This document shows, in pieces, positions 17,811-26,465 of a stretch of DNA of 51,313 nucleotides; position 1 is the stretch's first letter, and every line of letters begins with the position of its first letter. This DNA is from a candidate division KSB1 bacterium (GTDB taxonomy: Bacteria > Zhuqueibacterota > Zhuqueibacteria > Oleimicrobiales > Geothermoviventaceae). The position numbers and the translations under genes are program-made. The DNA is taken from NCBI GenBank assembly GCA_034506315.1, contig JAPDPT010000019.1:1-51313 (forward strand). Reading direction: 5' to 3'. The notes beneath the pieces are model-generated. The model saw only the letters and a program-made list of their open reading frames with translations, was not told where the DNA came from and ran no database searches.

Positions 17811-18312
17811 GCTGGGCAAGACGGCGAGCCCTGGGTTCTCGTCGAGAACGAAGGGCCGGGAGAGCGGACATTCCCCCGCGGCGCGCACAGGTGGCATACC
17901 CCAGCAAACGTCGGCCGGACAAGGTAGGCGAAGTATCTCTCTCGGTCAGAAAGACGAACCCGATGCGGGGTGCAAATCGCGCACAGTTAACCAGGGGGAA
18001 AGGGAAAGGCTCTTTCGGGGATCGTCGCTCTGGACATGGGCAGAAAGTGGATCTGTCCGGAGACAACTCCGGCACTGAGGGTTAGCGCAACGGAGCGGTC
18101 AACGATACGGACAACAGGGACAGCCTGCGGAGGGCGTGCTGCAGGGTCATCGCTCAGCGGTGGCCCTGTTTTATTGCTCAGCGGAAGCTGGGAGGCCACA
18201 CCACGCGGGGGATGGATCATCGCCTTGGACGGATGTGGTTTGGAAGGTTGCCGGGCCTCGGCGGCGTAGAGGTGTGCGAGAGTAGGCGGGTGAACGAGCA
18301 AAAGGGTAGACC
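17811..18312. other. Leader/intergenic region upstream of tdh
   Basis: 502 bases without a credible gene. A hairpin follows the M1 peptidase stop (17829-17855: GTTCTC-GTC-GAGAAC with a CCCT/AGGG outer helix, no T-run). A CCGGAG-ACAA-CTCCGG tetraloop hairpin is at 18057-18072, and a strong terminator lies at 18142-18175. I see no clear promoter between the terminator and tdh. It does not fit the glycine, cobalamin, ZTP or other riboswitches I can recall, nor 6S, tmRNA or RNase P RNA. Confidence 0.5.
18142..18175 (+). terminator. Rho-independent terminator upstream of tdh
   Basis: CAGGGTCA pairs with TGGCCCTG (8 bp with one G-U) around an 11-base loop, followed by TTTTATT. AACAGGG at 18113-18119 is fully complementary to CCCTGTT at 18164-18170, so pairing between them would break this stem. 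The nine-base repeat GCTCAGCGG (18152-18160, 18176-18184) flanks the right arm. It may end the peptidase transcript or attenuate tdh-kbl. Confidence 0.72.
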
Positions 18313-19377
18313 ATGGGAATCCCCAAGACCATGCGCGCGATTGTGAAGGTCAAGGAGGGTGTGGGAGCGGAGCTGCGTGAGGTTCCAGTGCCGCGGCCGG
18401 GTCCCGGGGAAATTCTGGTGGAGGTCACCGCCACATCAATCTGCGGTAGCGATCTGCATATCTGGCAGTGGAATAGCTGGGCAAGGAAGCGCATTCGGCT
18501 TCCCCAGATCATGGGCCACGAGCTTGCAGGCCGTGTAGTGGAGGTGGGCAAGGACGTGCACCACATCCCTGTGGGTACCTTTGTGTCCGCGGAGACGCAC
18601 CTGGCCTGCGGCGTGTGCTACCAATGCCGTACGGGAAGGCCGGAGATCTGCAAGAACCTGCGGATTCTCGGCGTGGACACAACCGGGGTTTTTGCCGAAT
18701 ACGCCGTGATCCCGGCCGTCAATGCAATCGTAAACGACGAGCGCATCCCCCCGGAATATGCCTCTGTACAGGAGCCTCTGGGCAACGCGATTGATACCGT
18801 CCTGGCCGAAGATGTGTCCGGGAAATCAATCCTTGTTACGGGTCTTGGGCCTGTAGGGCTGCTGGCGGTGGCGGTTGCCCGGAGCTGTGGAGCTGGGCTG
18901 ATTGTGGCGAGCGAGCCGAACCCTCTGCGCCGTCAGTTAGCCGAGCGGCTGGGCGCGAACCGCGTCGTGGATCCCCGTTCGGAGGACCTGGTGCAGGTCG
19001 TTAGGGATCTCACGGCTGGGGACGGCGTGGAGGTCCTGGCCGAAATGTCCGGAAGTGCCCAAGCTTTGCGCGATGGCCTGCGCTGCGTTACTCCTGGCGG
19101 GCGTGTGTCCATCCTGGCCTTGTACGACGGTGAGGTTTCCCTCGACCTGAACGATTTGGTCGTCCTCCGCGCTATCCGCATCTACGGTGTCACGGGCCGG
19201 AAAATGTTCTCCACATGGTTCAAGGCGCGTGAGTTGCTCGTCCATGGCCGCTTGGATCTGGCCAACGTGGTCACGCACAAGTTCGCCTTCGACCGGTTCG
19301 CCGAGGCTTTCGAGCTGATGAGCAACGGTAATTGCGGCAAGGTCGTGCTCTACCCTCATGGGGAAGTAGCCCCTTAG
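18313..19377 (+). CDS. tdh: L-threonine 3-dehydrogenase
   Basis: A 354-residue zinc-dependent medium-chain dehydrogenase. Visible features are the catalytic zinc site (SICGSDLH; GHELAG), the structural zinc lobe with four cysteines (ACGVCYQCRTGRPEIC), the TDH-typical RILGVDTTGVFAEYAV and QEPLGNAIDTV, and the NAD site GLGPVGLLAV. It oxidises L-threonine to 2-amino-3-oxobutanoate with NAD+ in the cytoplasm. kbl follows by 33 bases and completes the pathway to glycine and acetyl-CoA. Start ATG has AAGGGT upstream. The terminator-bearing leader upstream may control it. Confidence 0.93.
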   Translation: MGIPKTMRAIVKVKEGVGAELREVPVPRPGPGEILVEVTATSICGSDLHIWQWNSWARKRIRLPQIMGHELAGRVVEVGKDVHHIPVGTFVSAETHLACGVCYQCRTGRPEICKNLRILGVDTTGVFAEYAVIPAVNAIVNDERIPPEYASVQEPLGNAIDTVLAEDVSGKSILVTGLGPVGLLAVAVARSCGAGLIVASEPNPLRRQLAERLGANRVVDPRSEDLVQVVRDLTAGDGVEVLAEMSGSAQALRDGLRCVTPGGRVSILALYDGEVSLDLNDLVVLRAIRIYGVTGRKMFSTWFKARELLVHGRLDLANVVTHKFAFDRFAEAFELMSNGNCGKVVLYPHGEVAP

Positions 19378-19410
19378 GTAGGAAAGTCAAGCCTGAGCGT
19401 GAGGTGAGCT

Positions 19411-20607
19411 ATGTTCGAGGAGAGCTTTCGTCAGGAGCTCCGACGCACCCTGGAGGAGCTCAAAGAGAGCGGCCTTTACAAGGAGGAGCGGATCCTGGTC
19501 ACGCCTCAGAGCCCCGAGATCCGCGTCGAGGGTAGAGATGGCGTGGTACTGAACTTCTGCGCCAACAACTACCTCGGGCTCTCTAGCCACCCCAAGGTCA
19601 TTGAGGCAGCCCATCGTGCCCTTGATCGGTGGGGATTCGGTCTGTCCTCCGTGCGCTTCATCTGTGGCACGCAGGAGATCCACAAAATCCTTGAGAGAAA
19701 GGTAAGTGAGTTTCTGAGGACCGACGACACCATCCTCTACGCCGCTTGTTTCGATGCCAATGGCGGCGTTTTCGAGCCCTTTATGGACGCCGACTGCGCG
19801 ATCCTTACCGACGAGCTGAACCATGCCTCGATCATCGACGGAATCCGGCTCACCAAGGCACAACGGTTCATCTACAAGCACTCCGATATGAACGACCTCG
19901 AGGACAAACTGAAGCAGGCCCAGCGTGCCAAGCGAAGGATGATCGCCACGGATGGCGTTTTCAGCATGGATGGCGATATGGCCCGTCTGGACGTGATTTG
20001 CGATCTGGCGGAAAAGTACGGAGCGCTCGTAATGGTCGACGACAGTCACGCCACCGGGTTCGTCGGAAAGACGGGACGTGGCACTCCCGAATACTGGGGT
20101 GTAGAAGGGAGGGTCGACCTGATCACCACCACCTTTGGGAAGGCGCTCGGGGGAGCGTCCGGCGGCTGTGCCTCCGGTCGACAGGAGCTCATCGACTGGC
20201 TCCGACAGCGCAGTCGCCCCTACTTGTTCTCTAACACCCTCTCGCCCGTGGTGGTGGGGGCGACCATTGCCGTCCTCGATCTCCTCTCGGAGACGAGCGA
20301 GCTCCGTGACAAGTTGGCCCGCAACACTGCCTACTTCCGTCAGCAAATCACACAGGCCGGTTTCGAGATCAAGCCCGGAGACCACCCGATTGTCCCCATC
20401 ATGCTCTACGAGGAAAAGTTGGCCCACCGAATGGCGCGCGATCTTCTCGACGAAGGGATCTACGTGATCGGTTTCAGCTATCCGGTTGTCCCTCGCGGCC
20501 AGGCGCGGATCCGCGTGCAGATCTCAGCCGCTCACGAGCAGCACCACCTCGACCGGGCAATCGAGGCCTTTACCAAGGTGGGGAGGGCTCTCGGCGTCAT
20601 CGCGTGA
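19411..20607 (+). CDS. kbl: Glycine C-acetyltransferase (2-amino-3-ketobutyrate CoA ligase)
   Basis: A 398-residue PLP enzyme of the alpha-oxoamine synthase family, the usual length for Kbl. It has [49 protein letters not shown] and the PLP-lysine K244 in [10 protein letters not shown]. It cleaves 2-amino-3-oxobutanoate with CoA to glycine and acetyl-CoA, taking the product of Tdh before it decarboxylates. GAGGTGA is close before the ATG. Gene order tdh-kbl is conserved in many bacteria (reverse order in E. coli). Confidence 0.95.
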   Translation: MFEESFRQELRRTLEELKESGLYKEERILVTPQSPEIRVEGRDGVVLNFCANNYLGLSSHPKVIEAAHRALDRWGFGLSSVRFICGTQEIHKILERKVSEFLRTDDTILYAACFDANGGVFEPFMDADCAILTDELNHASIIDGIRLTKAQRFIYKHSDMNDLEDKLKQAQRAKRRMIATDGVFSMDGDMARLDVICDLAEKYGALVMVDDSHATGFVGKTGRGTPEYWGVEGRVDLITTTFGKALGGASGGCASGRQELIDWLRQRSRPYLFSNTLSPVVVGATIAVLDLLSETSELRDKLARNTAYFRQQITQAGFEIKPGDHPIVPIMLYEEKLAHRMARDLLDEGIYVIGFSYPVVPRGQARIRVQISAAHEQHHLDRAIEAFTKVGRALGVIA

Positions 20608-20738
20608 GGTCGCAGGGACGGTGCTACTCAGCCGATCCCAGCTTTGCAGCCAGTCGGGCCTGGGCTCCCGCAAGGGGAAGAGAACCGAGCGCGCGGAGCG
20701 CAGGGGCTCGCAACCGTTGGCAAGCGAGGGAGCGCCCG

Positions 20739-22964
20739 ATGCCGGTCCTGCGTGTTTTCTCCCGGATGAGCCGGGGAGGGCAACTGGCCGCCATCCTCGT
20801 GGCTGCGACTATCCTGTTTTCCGGAAGGAGCTGGGCCGCTGAAGTCAGTGGCGCAGATCCCATCCGAGCGCCAGGAGACCAGGCCGGACGTCCCCGCATT
20901 GCCCTTGTCCTGAGCGGTGGTGGCGCGCGGGGCTTCAGCCACGTGGGCATCTTGAAGGCGCTGGAAGAAGAGGGAATCCCGTTCGACCTCCTCGTGGGAA
21001 CCAGCATGGGAGCGATTGTGGGCTCCCTCTACGCTTGTGGGTACTCGCCGCAGGAGATCGAGGAGATGGTCCGTGCTGTAAACTGGGTCCAATTGCTGAG
21101 CAAGAGCGCACCCCGTTCGGATCTCGGGAGTGAGCGGTACGGTGCGGCCCATGCCCTGGTGTCGTTGCGCCTCCAAAAACTTGAACCGCAGATGTCGCCC
21201 GGTCTCCTGCCGGCTCAGCGGCTGTACGAGCTTTTCCTCAGCCTGACCGGCGGACACGAAATTGCGTGTAAAGGCGACTTTGACTCGCTGATGGTTCCGC
21301 TGCGGATTGTCGCCGCCGATCTGAAATCGGGGCAGCCGGTCGTCTTCAGCCACGGGCATCTGGCCCGAGCGATCCTGGCCTCGATGGCCATTCCTTTCCT
21401 CTTTCCGCCGGTCCCATGGGGCGATTCGCTTCTGGTGGACGGAGGCCTGCTGGACAACATGCCTGTGGATGTGGCGCGGACCTGGGGAGCCGACGTCGTG
21501 TTGGCTGTGGACGTCTCCAGCATCGGCGAGAGGGAGGTGCAATACGAAGACCTGATCGACGTCTTCCGCCGCACCATGGACATCTGGATGACCCGTACCA
21601 ATCAGCTTTACCGAGAGAAGCCGGACCTACTGTTGAAGCCCTACTTGGAGCAACGAAGCCCCCTGGACTACGCCTCAGCCGATACGATCATGGCCCTCGG
21701 CTACCGCTACGCCAGGGCTGTCCTGGATTCCGTCAGGCTTCTCATCCCCTGGCGCACAGACTGGGGCCTCCGCCGGGAAAGATACCGTCTTCTTTCTCGG
21801 GCCAAAGTCGGCTCGGTGGTGGCCACTGTGGAGCTCACGGGAACTGCACGCTCTGAGCCGCTCCCTCTACGGTCAGAGATAGAGCTCCGGCCGGGAATGC
21901 CTTTTCAAGTGGGGACGGTGGTGAGCGATCTGCGGAGGCTTTACGACACCGGTCTCTTTGACCATGTGTCCGCCCGTTTGGAGGCTCGGCCTGGGGGACG
22001 TGTGGCCGTTGCCTACGAGGTTCGCGAACGCCACCCTCTCGACCTCTGCCTGGGGGGATCGTACGTAAGTCGCGAGGGTGAGGCGGCCTTCGTTCAGTTG
22101 CGCCACCTGAATCTCCTCGGACGGGGACCCCGGGGCCTCCTTTCGTATCGAGTAGGTCCCCAGCGTGACTTTGTGGCCGCGGAGCTGCACTCGCGCTCCT
22201 TCCTGGGGAGAGCTCTGGGCGTCCAGACAGCCCTTTTCTGGGAGCGCAATCGTCCTCTCTGGTACGAAGGAGGCCGTGCGGTGGCCAGGAGGGTTTTCGA
22301 CGAGGCGGGAATCCAGGTTACCGCCAAAAGGGGGCTGCGCGGCCTATGGTCCATTTCCGCGGCCGCCAGTGCGACCAGCGCGGTGGGACGCCGAGTGCCC
22401 GAGATAGGCCTGAACCGGCGTGTGTGGAGGACCCGCAGTTTCGCTCTGACCGTGCGGTCCAGCAGCCTGGACGATCCCTACTGGACGACGCGCGGCAGCT
22501 TCCACACGCTGCAAACCGTGCGGTTCTTTCGGGTCCTCGGCGGTACGACGGAGGGCGGGATTGCGTCCTGGGTGTCGGGATGGTTCCTCCCTGTGGACCG
22601 CATGATCCTCGGTGGTACCCTCCGAGCGACGATTTCTGGAACGGGATTGCCCCCAGAGTTGTGGCCACGGCTTGGAGGCCCGGAGGAATTCCAAGGGCTG
22701 GAGCGGGGTGAACTCTGGACGCCCTGCTTCCTGGCGGCCACGGGCGAGATCAAATACGCCGCGACGGGCATCCTCCGATGGGCCTTCGGGTTAGGCTTGT
22801 CCTGGGCCTCCCACCGCCCGGGTAAGCTCTTAGCCAACGAGCCATTTTTCGGGGCGCGGGTCGGGGCAAGGCTTCTGACCCTCGTGGGGATTGTATCCCT
22901 GGATTTGGCCTACGGCGAAGGTGGTCGTTCCGCCTACTACCTTACCGTGGGGTATCCCTTCTGA
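20739..22964 (+). CDS. Patatin-like phospholipase with Omp85-type C-terminal barrel (PlpD/RssA-like)
   Basis: A 741-residue protein using ATG 20739, chosen because GAGGGAG precedes it and a signal peptide follows (MPVLRVFSRM to RSWA). The patatin domain has the oxyanion loop SGGGARG at 59-65, nucleophile S89 in GTSMG and D234 in VDGGLLDNMP. After about residue 365 comes a POTRA-like domain (VGTVVSDLRRLYDTGLFDHV), then a beta-rich region to a C-terminal Phe (TVGYPF), as in Omp85 barrels. This is the type Vd architecture (PlpD), in which a lipase is exported by its own barrel. It likely acts on phospholipids at or outside the outer membrane. It follows kbl by 131 bases, though the jobs seem unrelated. 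Confidence 0.87.
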   Translation: MPVLRVFSRMSRGGQLAAILVAATILFSGRSWAAEVSGADPIRAPGDQAGRPRIALVLSGGGARGFSHVGILKALEEEGIPFDLLVGTSMGAIVGSLYACGYSPQEIEEMVRAVNWVQLLSKSAPRSDLGSERYGAAHALVSLRLQKLEPQMSPGLLPAQRLYELFLSLTGGHEIACKGDFDSLMVPLRIVAADLKSGQPVVFSHGHLARAILASMAIPFLFPPVPWGDSLLVDGGLLDNMPVDVARTWGADVVLAVDVSSIGEREVQYEDLIDVFRRTMDIWMTRTNQLYREKPDLLLKPYLEQRSPLDYASADTIMALGYRYARAVLDSVRLLIPWRTDWGLRRERYRLLSRAKVGSVVATVELTGTARSEPLPLRSEIELRPGMPFQVGTVVSDLRRLYDTGLFDHVSARLEARPGGRVAVAYEVRERHPLDLCLGGSYVSREGEAAFVQLRHLNLLGRGPRGLLSYRVGPQRDFVAAELHSRSFLGRALGVQTALFWERNRPLWYEGGRAVARRVFDEAGIQVTAKRGLRGLWSISAAASATSAVGRRVPEIGLNRRVWRTRSFALTVRSSSLDDPYWTTRGSFHTLQTVRFFRVLGGTTEGGIASWVSGWFLPVDRMILGGTLRATISGTGLPPELWPRLGGPEEFQGLERGELWTPCFLAATGEIKYAATGILRWAFGLGLSWASHRPGKLLANEPFFGARVGARLLTLVGIVSLDLAYGEGGRSAYYLTVGYPF

Positions 22965-23157
22965 TCCGACCGGGAGCAGGCGGCTTCCGGAAGCCTCGAG
23001 GGAGAAGCGCGGCTTGATCGGAAGGGAGAAACGGTGGTTGCCAATCACCAGGAAACCGGGCTGCTTGGGGCAGGAAACAGGTATTCCCGATTGAGGGGGC
23101 GCGAAGGAGGATCGAGCGGCGGGCAGGGTGGCTCAAGCCGGCGAGGAATGGGACTGA

Positions 23158-23715
23158 ATGGAAAGTAGGCTCGGTGCTCTTGAGCTGGGATTGATGGCCA
23201 TTGCGCTGGGAACCGATGCCTTCTCCGTGGCCCTCGGAGTGGGGACCGCTGGGGTGACGGCGCGAAGACTCTTCCGTCTGTCCTGGCACTTCGGCTTGTT
23301 CCAGTTCCTGATGCCCATTTTGGGATGGCTCATGGGAAAGGAGCTGGCGGCCATCGTCGGGTCAATCGGTCATTACGTCGTCGCTGGCTTCCTGGCCTAC
23401 GTGGGTGCCCGGATGATGTGGGAGGGACTGGCGGCCCACCGGGACGCGGGTTTTGCAATAGATCGGACACGGCGAGGGGCACTGATCGGGCTTTCCGTCG
23501 CGACGAGCCTCGATGCGTTGGGGGTTGGGGTGGCCCTGGGCATTCTCCAAAGCGCCATTTTCGTGCCCGCGGTGGTCATCGGGATCGTGGCCGGGGCCAT
23601 GACGGCTGTGGGGATGCTGATCGGCCATAGGTTGCGTGCGGTCGTCGGCCGCCGGGCGGAAGCCCTCGGTGGCCTGGTTCTGATCGGACTGGCTTTGCGA
23701 TTCTTGATCGGCTGA
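23158..23715 (+). CDS. mntP: Manganese efflux pump MntP
   Basis: A 185-residue membrane protein with six hydrophobic segments in two similar halves. The paired acidic residues of the family are present: D20 in ALGTDAFSVALGVG and D119 in ATSLDALGVGVALG. MntP exports Mn2+ and protects against manganese excess. I looked for the manganese-sensing yybP-ykoY riboswitch in the 193 bases upstream and did not find its conserved loops. Only a GGCTTCCGGAAGCC palindrome (22982-22995) stands out there. The ribosome site before this ATG is weak. The M20 gene begins ten bases after the stop. Confidence 0.9.
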   Translation: MESRLGALELGLMAIALGTDAFSVALGVGTAGVTARRLFRLSWHFGLFQFLMPILGWLMGKELAAIVGSIGHYVVAGFLAYVGARMMWEGLAAHRDAGFAIDRTRRGALIGLSVATSLDALGVGVALGILQSAIFVPAVVIGIVAGAMTAVGMLIGHRLRAVVGRRAEALGGLVLIGLALRFLIG

Positions 23716-23725
23716 GGGAGAAGAT

Positions 23726-24883
23726 ATGTCAGGAACCACCTGGCTGTCGGTAGATCCGAACGAGGTCGTGGGGCTGACGCGCAGGTTGGTGGCTATCCCC
23801 AGCATCACGGAGGCGGAGGGACCGGAGATCTCGGAATTCGTGCGGTCCTGGCTACTGGAGCGGGGATTGGAAGCCAAATTGATCCCCGCAGGGGCAGACA
23901 GGGCGAGCGTCGTCTGCGAGCTGGGCAAAGGTACGCCTGTGCTTCTCTTCAACGCACACCTCGATACGAAACCCATTGAGGGCATGGTGATCGACCCTTT
24001 TAAGGCGGAGGTGCGAGATGGTAGGCTGTACGGCCGGGGTGCGTGCGACACAAAGGGAGCGGTGGCCGGAATGATGCTGGCCGCCCACGCTCTGAAATCG
24101 GGGGGTGGACCCCGTCGGGGATGCTTGCGCCTTGTGTTCGAAGTGGGCGAGGAAGGACGGAAGTGGGCCGCCGAGCAACTGTGGCAGGAGCAGTGGTTGC
24201 AGGCAGACTTCGCGGTCGTCGGGGAGCCTTCCGACGGAAAGGTCCAGATAGGCAATCGGGGACGCGTAGGCGGTCTGGTACGGACCTTCGGCAAATCCAC
24301 CCACACGGCCACGGCAGAGCTCGGCGTGAACGCGATCGAGAAGATGTGCCGGATCATCCAGGCGTTCCTTGATCTCCCGTACCGGCGCTTCAGGGATCCC
24401 ATTTGGGGTCTCGCCCCGCTGAATTTCTGGAAAATCGAGAGCAGGGGCTGGGAAGCAACGGTTCCGTACGAGTGCGTGGCGTATTTCGACACCCGGCTTC
24501 CGCCGCACGTACGGCCGGAGGAGGTACTGGCCCAGATGCGGGCCGCCCTGGCTGAACTCCAGCGCAAGGATCCGGAGCTGCGGGCCGAGATACCAGAGGA
24601 TGAGCTCTGGCCCTTGCTTCCGGCCGCCGCCATCTCTACGGACCACAAGCTGGTGCAGGACGCGCGCGAAGCGTATTTCGAGATTACCGGCTATCCGCCT
24701 GCTCTCGGTGCCAACCCCGCGATGACCATGGCGCACATCTTGATCACCCGCGGTGTGCCCGCCATTATCTTCGGCCCTGGGGAGATTGGCAAAGCCCACA
24801 CCGCGGACGAAAGCGTGGGCCTCGACGAACTGGTCCTCGCTGCCCGCTTCTACACGGCTTTGGCCGAAAGGATTCTCGGTTAG
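23726..24883 (+). CDS. M20 family metallopeptidase (ArgE/DapE/CPG2-like)
   Basis: A 385-residue two-domain di-zinc amidohydrolase. Metal-site motifs run in order: NAHLDTKP, GRGACDTKGAVAG, FEVGEEG (catalytic and metal Glu), VVGEPSD, and near the C terminus GKAHTADE. The middle lid domain carries GNRGRVGG and KSTHTA. The family removes acyl or carboxyl groups from amino acids or small peptides (acetylornithine, succinyl-diaminopimelate, folate conjugates); the exact substrate cannot be read from sequence. GGGAG lies before the ATG and the start is ten bases after mntP, so the two are probably co-transcribed. Confidence 0.88.
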   Translation: MSGTTWLSVDPNEVVGLTRRLVAIPSITEAEGPEISEFVRSWLLERGLEAKLIPAGADRASVVCELGKGTPVLLFNAHLDTKPIEGMVIDPFKAEVRDGRLYGRGACDTKGAVAGMMLAAHALKSGGGPRRGCLRLVFEVGEEGRKWAAEQLWQEQWLQADFAVVGEPSDGKVQIGNRGRVGGLVRTFGKSTHTATAELGVNAIEKMCRIIQAFLDLPYRRFRDPIWGLAPLNFWKIESRGWEATVPYECVAYFDTRLPPHVRPEEVLAQMRAALAELQRKDPELRAEIPEDELWPLLPAAAISTDHKLVQDAREAYFEITGYPPALGANPAMTMAHILITRGVPAIIFGPGEIGKAHTADESVGLDELVLAARFYTALAERILG

Positions 24884-24893
24884 ACGTGAACCA

Positions 24894-24907
24894 CGAACGC
24901 GCGTTCG
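24894..24907. promoter_or_regulatory. CGAAC-N4-GTTCG palindrome (SOS-box-like) or short hairpin
   Basis: A perfect 14-base palindrome, CGAACGCGCGTTCG, ten bases after the M20 peptidase stop. It fits the CGAACRNRYGTTCG SOS box of Bacillota and Actinomycetota, but no such site lies at the local lexA promoter and the next gene is not a DNA-repair gene. It could equally be a small hairpin. Confidence 0.3.
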
Positions 24908-25034
24908 CGACCCTGGCCTCACCGCTCTCGGACGACGTTCCGTGCCCTCAACGGGGTAAAGCGATCTATGGTTGAAGGGGAGAGGCCCGCATTTGGTCCG
25001 CTGGAAGGACACGAACCTGCGCGGAGGGCAGGGC

Positions 25035-26105
25035 ATGGCCCCCACGGCGAAGTCAGCGTTTGAATTGGCCGAGATAGGAGCGCTGAACCGCCCTTTGTTC
25101 GAGCCGGCGATCTACGAACACAAGGCGGCCCTCCTGCAGCGACCGGTTGTGGACGTGGCGACCTCCGCGGAGCTTCTGGCGGAAGCCACTCTGATGGAGA
25201 TCGAGCATTACCACCCGGACGCCGTGACCATCGGCGTGGACGTGTACAACGTAGAGGCGGAAGCCATCGGTTGCCGTTTGAATTACGACGTGCCCAGGTA
25301 CGAGGGCCCACAGGTGGCGGAACCTTTGCTTGGGCAGGTTGGGAGCTGGACAGATCTTCCGCTTCCGGATGCCGAGCGGGCTGGACGGATGCCTCTGTTC
25401 CTGGAGGCGGCGTCGCGCGTCCTGCGGGCCAGGCCTCCCGAAATCCTGGTCCGGGGTGCGGTGTCCGGCCCCTTTTCCCTTGCCGCCACTCTGGTCGGTT
25501 TTGAGAGGCTTCTTCTGACCATCCTGGACGATGCGTCGAGGGTCCGGCAGCTCCTCAACTACACTCTGGAAGTGAGCCTGGGCTTTGGGCTGGCGTACCT
25601 GCGACGCGGTGCCGAGCCGGTGTACTTCGACTCCCGGTGTGCACCGCCCCTGCTTTCGCCGCGAATGTACGCCGAGCTGGTCTTGCCCGTGCACGCGGAA
25701 CTGGTGCGAAAGACCCGAGCGTTCGGAGCACGCCAGGTTCCCCTGATCATCGGCGGGGACACAACGGAAATCGTGGAGGATCTTGTGCGAACGGGAGCGG
25801 GCTACCTCTTGTGCGACGCGCCTGCAAATTTCCAGCGGTATCGAGAGGCGTTGACAGGGAGGAGGCTTTTCCTCCGTCGCAATCTGAACCCTGTTCTGAT
25901 CCACCGGGGTCCGCTCGAGGAGATCGAGAAGGAGGCTCGCGCTTACCTGCAGGAAGCACGGGGCCTTCCCCTGTTTGTGCTGGGTACCGGAATCGTGGCC
26001 TACGATACGCCGCCGCAACATATTGTGGCCGTCCGTCGGACCCTGGAACAAGTTTCCTCGGACGGGGGGTTCTGGGGCTGCGCCAGCCCTCGCTCTTCCG
26101 CCTAG
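25035..26105 (+). CDS. URO-D family protein (divergent, putative zinc ligands missing)
   Basis: A 356-residue URO-D-like protein. Landmarks are PAIYEHKAALLQRP at the N terminus, LVRGAVSGPFSLAATLVGFE, PPLLSPRMYAELVLPVH, and IIGGDTTEIVEDLVRTGAGYLLCD. Where zinc-dependent MtaA-type members have His-x-Cys-Gly-Asp this protein reads Ile-Gly-Gly-Asp, and the late Cys is also absent (VLGTGIV). Classical zinc-methyltransferase chemistry is therefore doubtful. The frame starts earlier with a TTG at 24972, but ATG 25035 has GGAGG seven bases upstream and begins near the conserved domain. It precedes an SSS symporter and a heparinase-like gene, suggesting a carbohydrate role. Function unknown. Confidence 0.78.
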   Translation: MAPTAKSAFELAEIGALNRPLFEPAIYEHKAALLQRPVVDVATSAELLAEATLMEIEHYHPDAVTIGVDVYNVEAEAIGCRLNYDVPRYEGPQVAEPLLGQVGSWTDLPLPDAERAGRMPLFLEAASRVLRARPPEILVRGAVSGPFSLAATLVGFERLLLTILDDASRVRQLLNYTLEVSLGFGLAYLRRGAEPVYFDSRCAPPLLSPRMYAELVLPVHAELVRKTRAFGARQVPLIIGGDTTEIVEDLVRTGAGYLLCDAPANFQRYREALTGRRLFLRRNLNPVLIHRGPLEEIEKEARAYLQEARGLPLFVLGTGIVAYDTPPQHIVAVRRTLEQVSSDGGFWGCASPRSSA

Positions 26106-26465
26106 CTGTCGATGTGCAGGCCGAGGCAAGAGAAAAAGAGTAGAAGATCCGTGGAAGATTGACGCATTCCATTTGTTTTTGGGGAGGAGTTTCGTAAGAT
26201 TAGCCAAATTCCGGAAGGGAGCGGGGAGCTACGGGAGGACGATCGAGGGGGAGACGTGGGCCCATGTGTTACGCGGAGGCTGGGATAGCCCCGGGGGTGC
26301 CGTTCGAGGTCCGTACTCGGCGAACGGCGGTTCCAAGGCCACAACCCGTCAGTTCGATGTACGACGGAATCCAGCCGGGCGGTGCCGTGGGTCCAGGTTG
26401 CGCAGGCAGACCAGACGGAAAGGGCAAGTCCCACCGAACAGCGGTGACCGGCAGCGAGGGCGGCG
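26106..26465. other. Intergenic region before the SSS symporter
   Basis: 360 bases between the URO-D-like gene and the symporter. It is noticeably A/T-richer at 26130-26215 than its neighbours, where a possible promoter lies (26173-26200), leaving a leader of about 260 bases. I see no credible gene, repeat or recognised RNA motif in it. Confidence 0.5.
26173..26200 (+). promoter_or_regulatory. Possible promoter for SSS symporter / heparinase-like genes
   Basis: TTGTTT (26173-26178), 16 bases, TAAGAT (26195-26200) lie in an A/T-rich patch. The match to the sigma-70 consensus is partial. Confidence 0.35.

Noticed and set aside
17758-18269. Three small plus-strand frames before tdh
   Set aside because: They overlap one another in different frames and cross hairpins and the terminator; none has a domain or good start.
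22965-23157. yybP-ykoY manganese riboswitch before mntP
   Set aside because: The conserved loop sequences are not present; only a short palindrome is seen.
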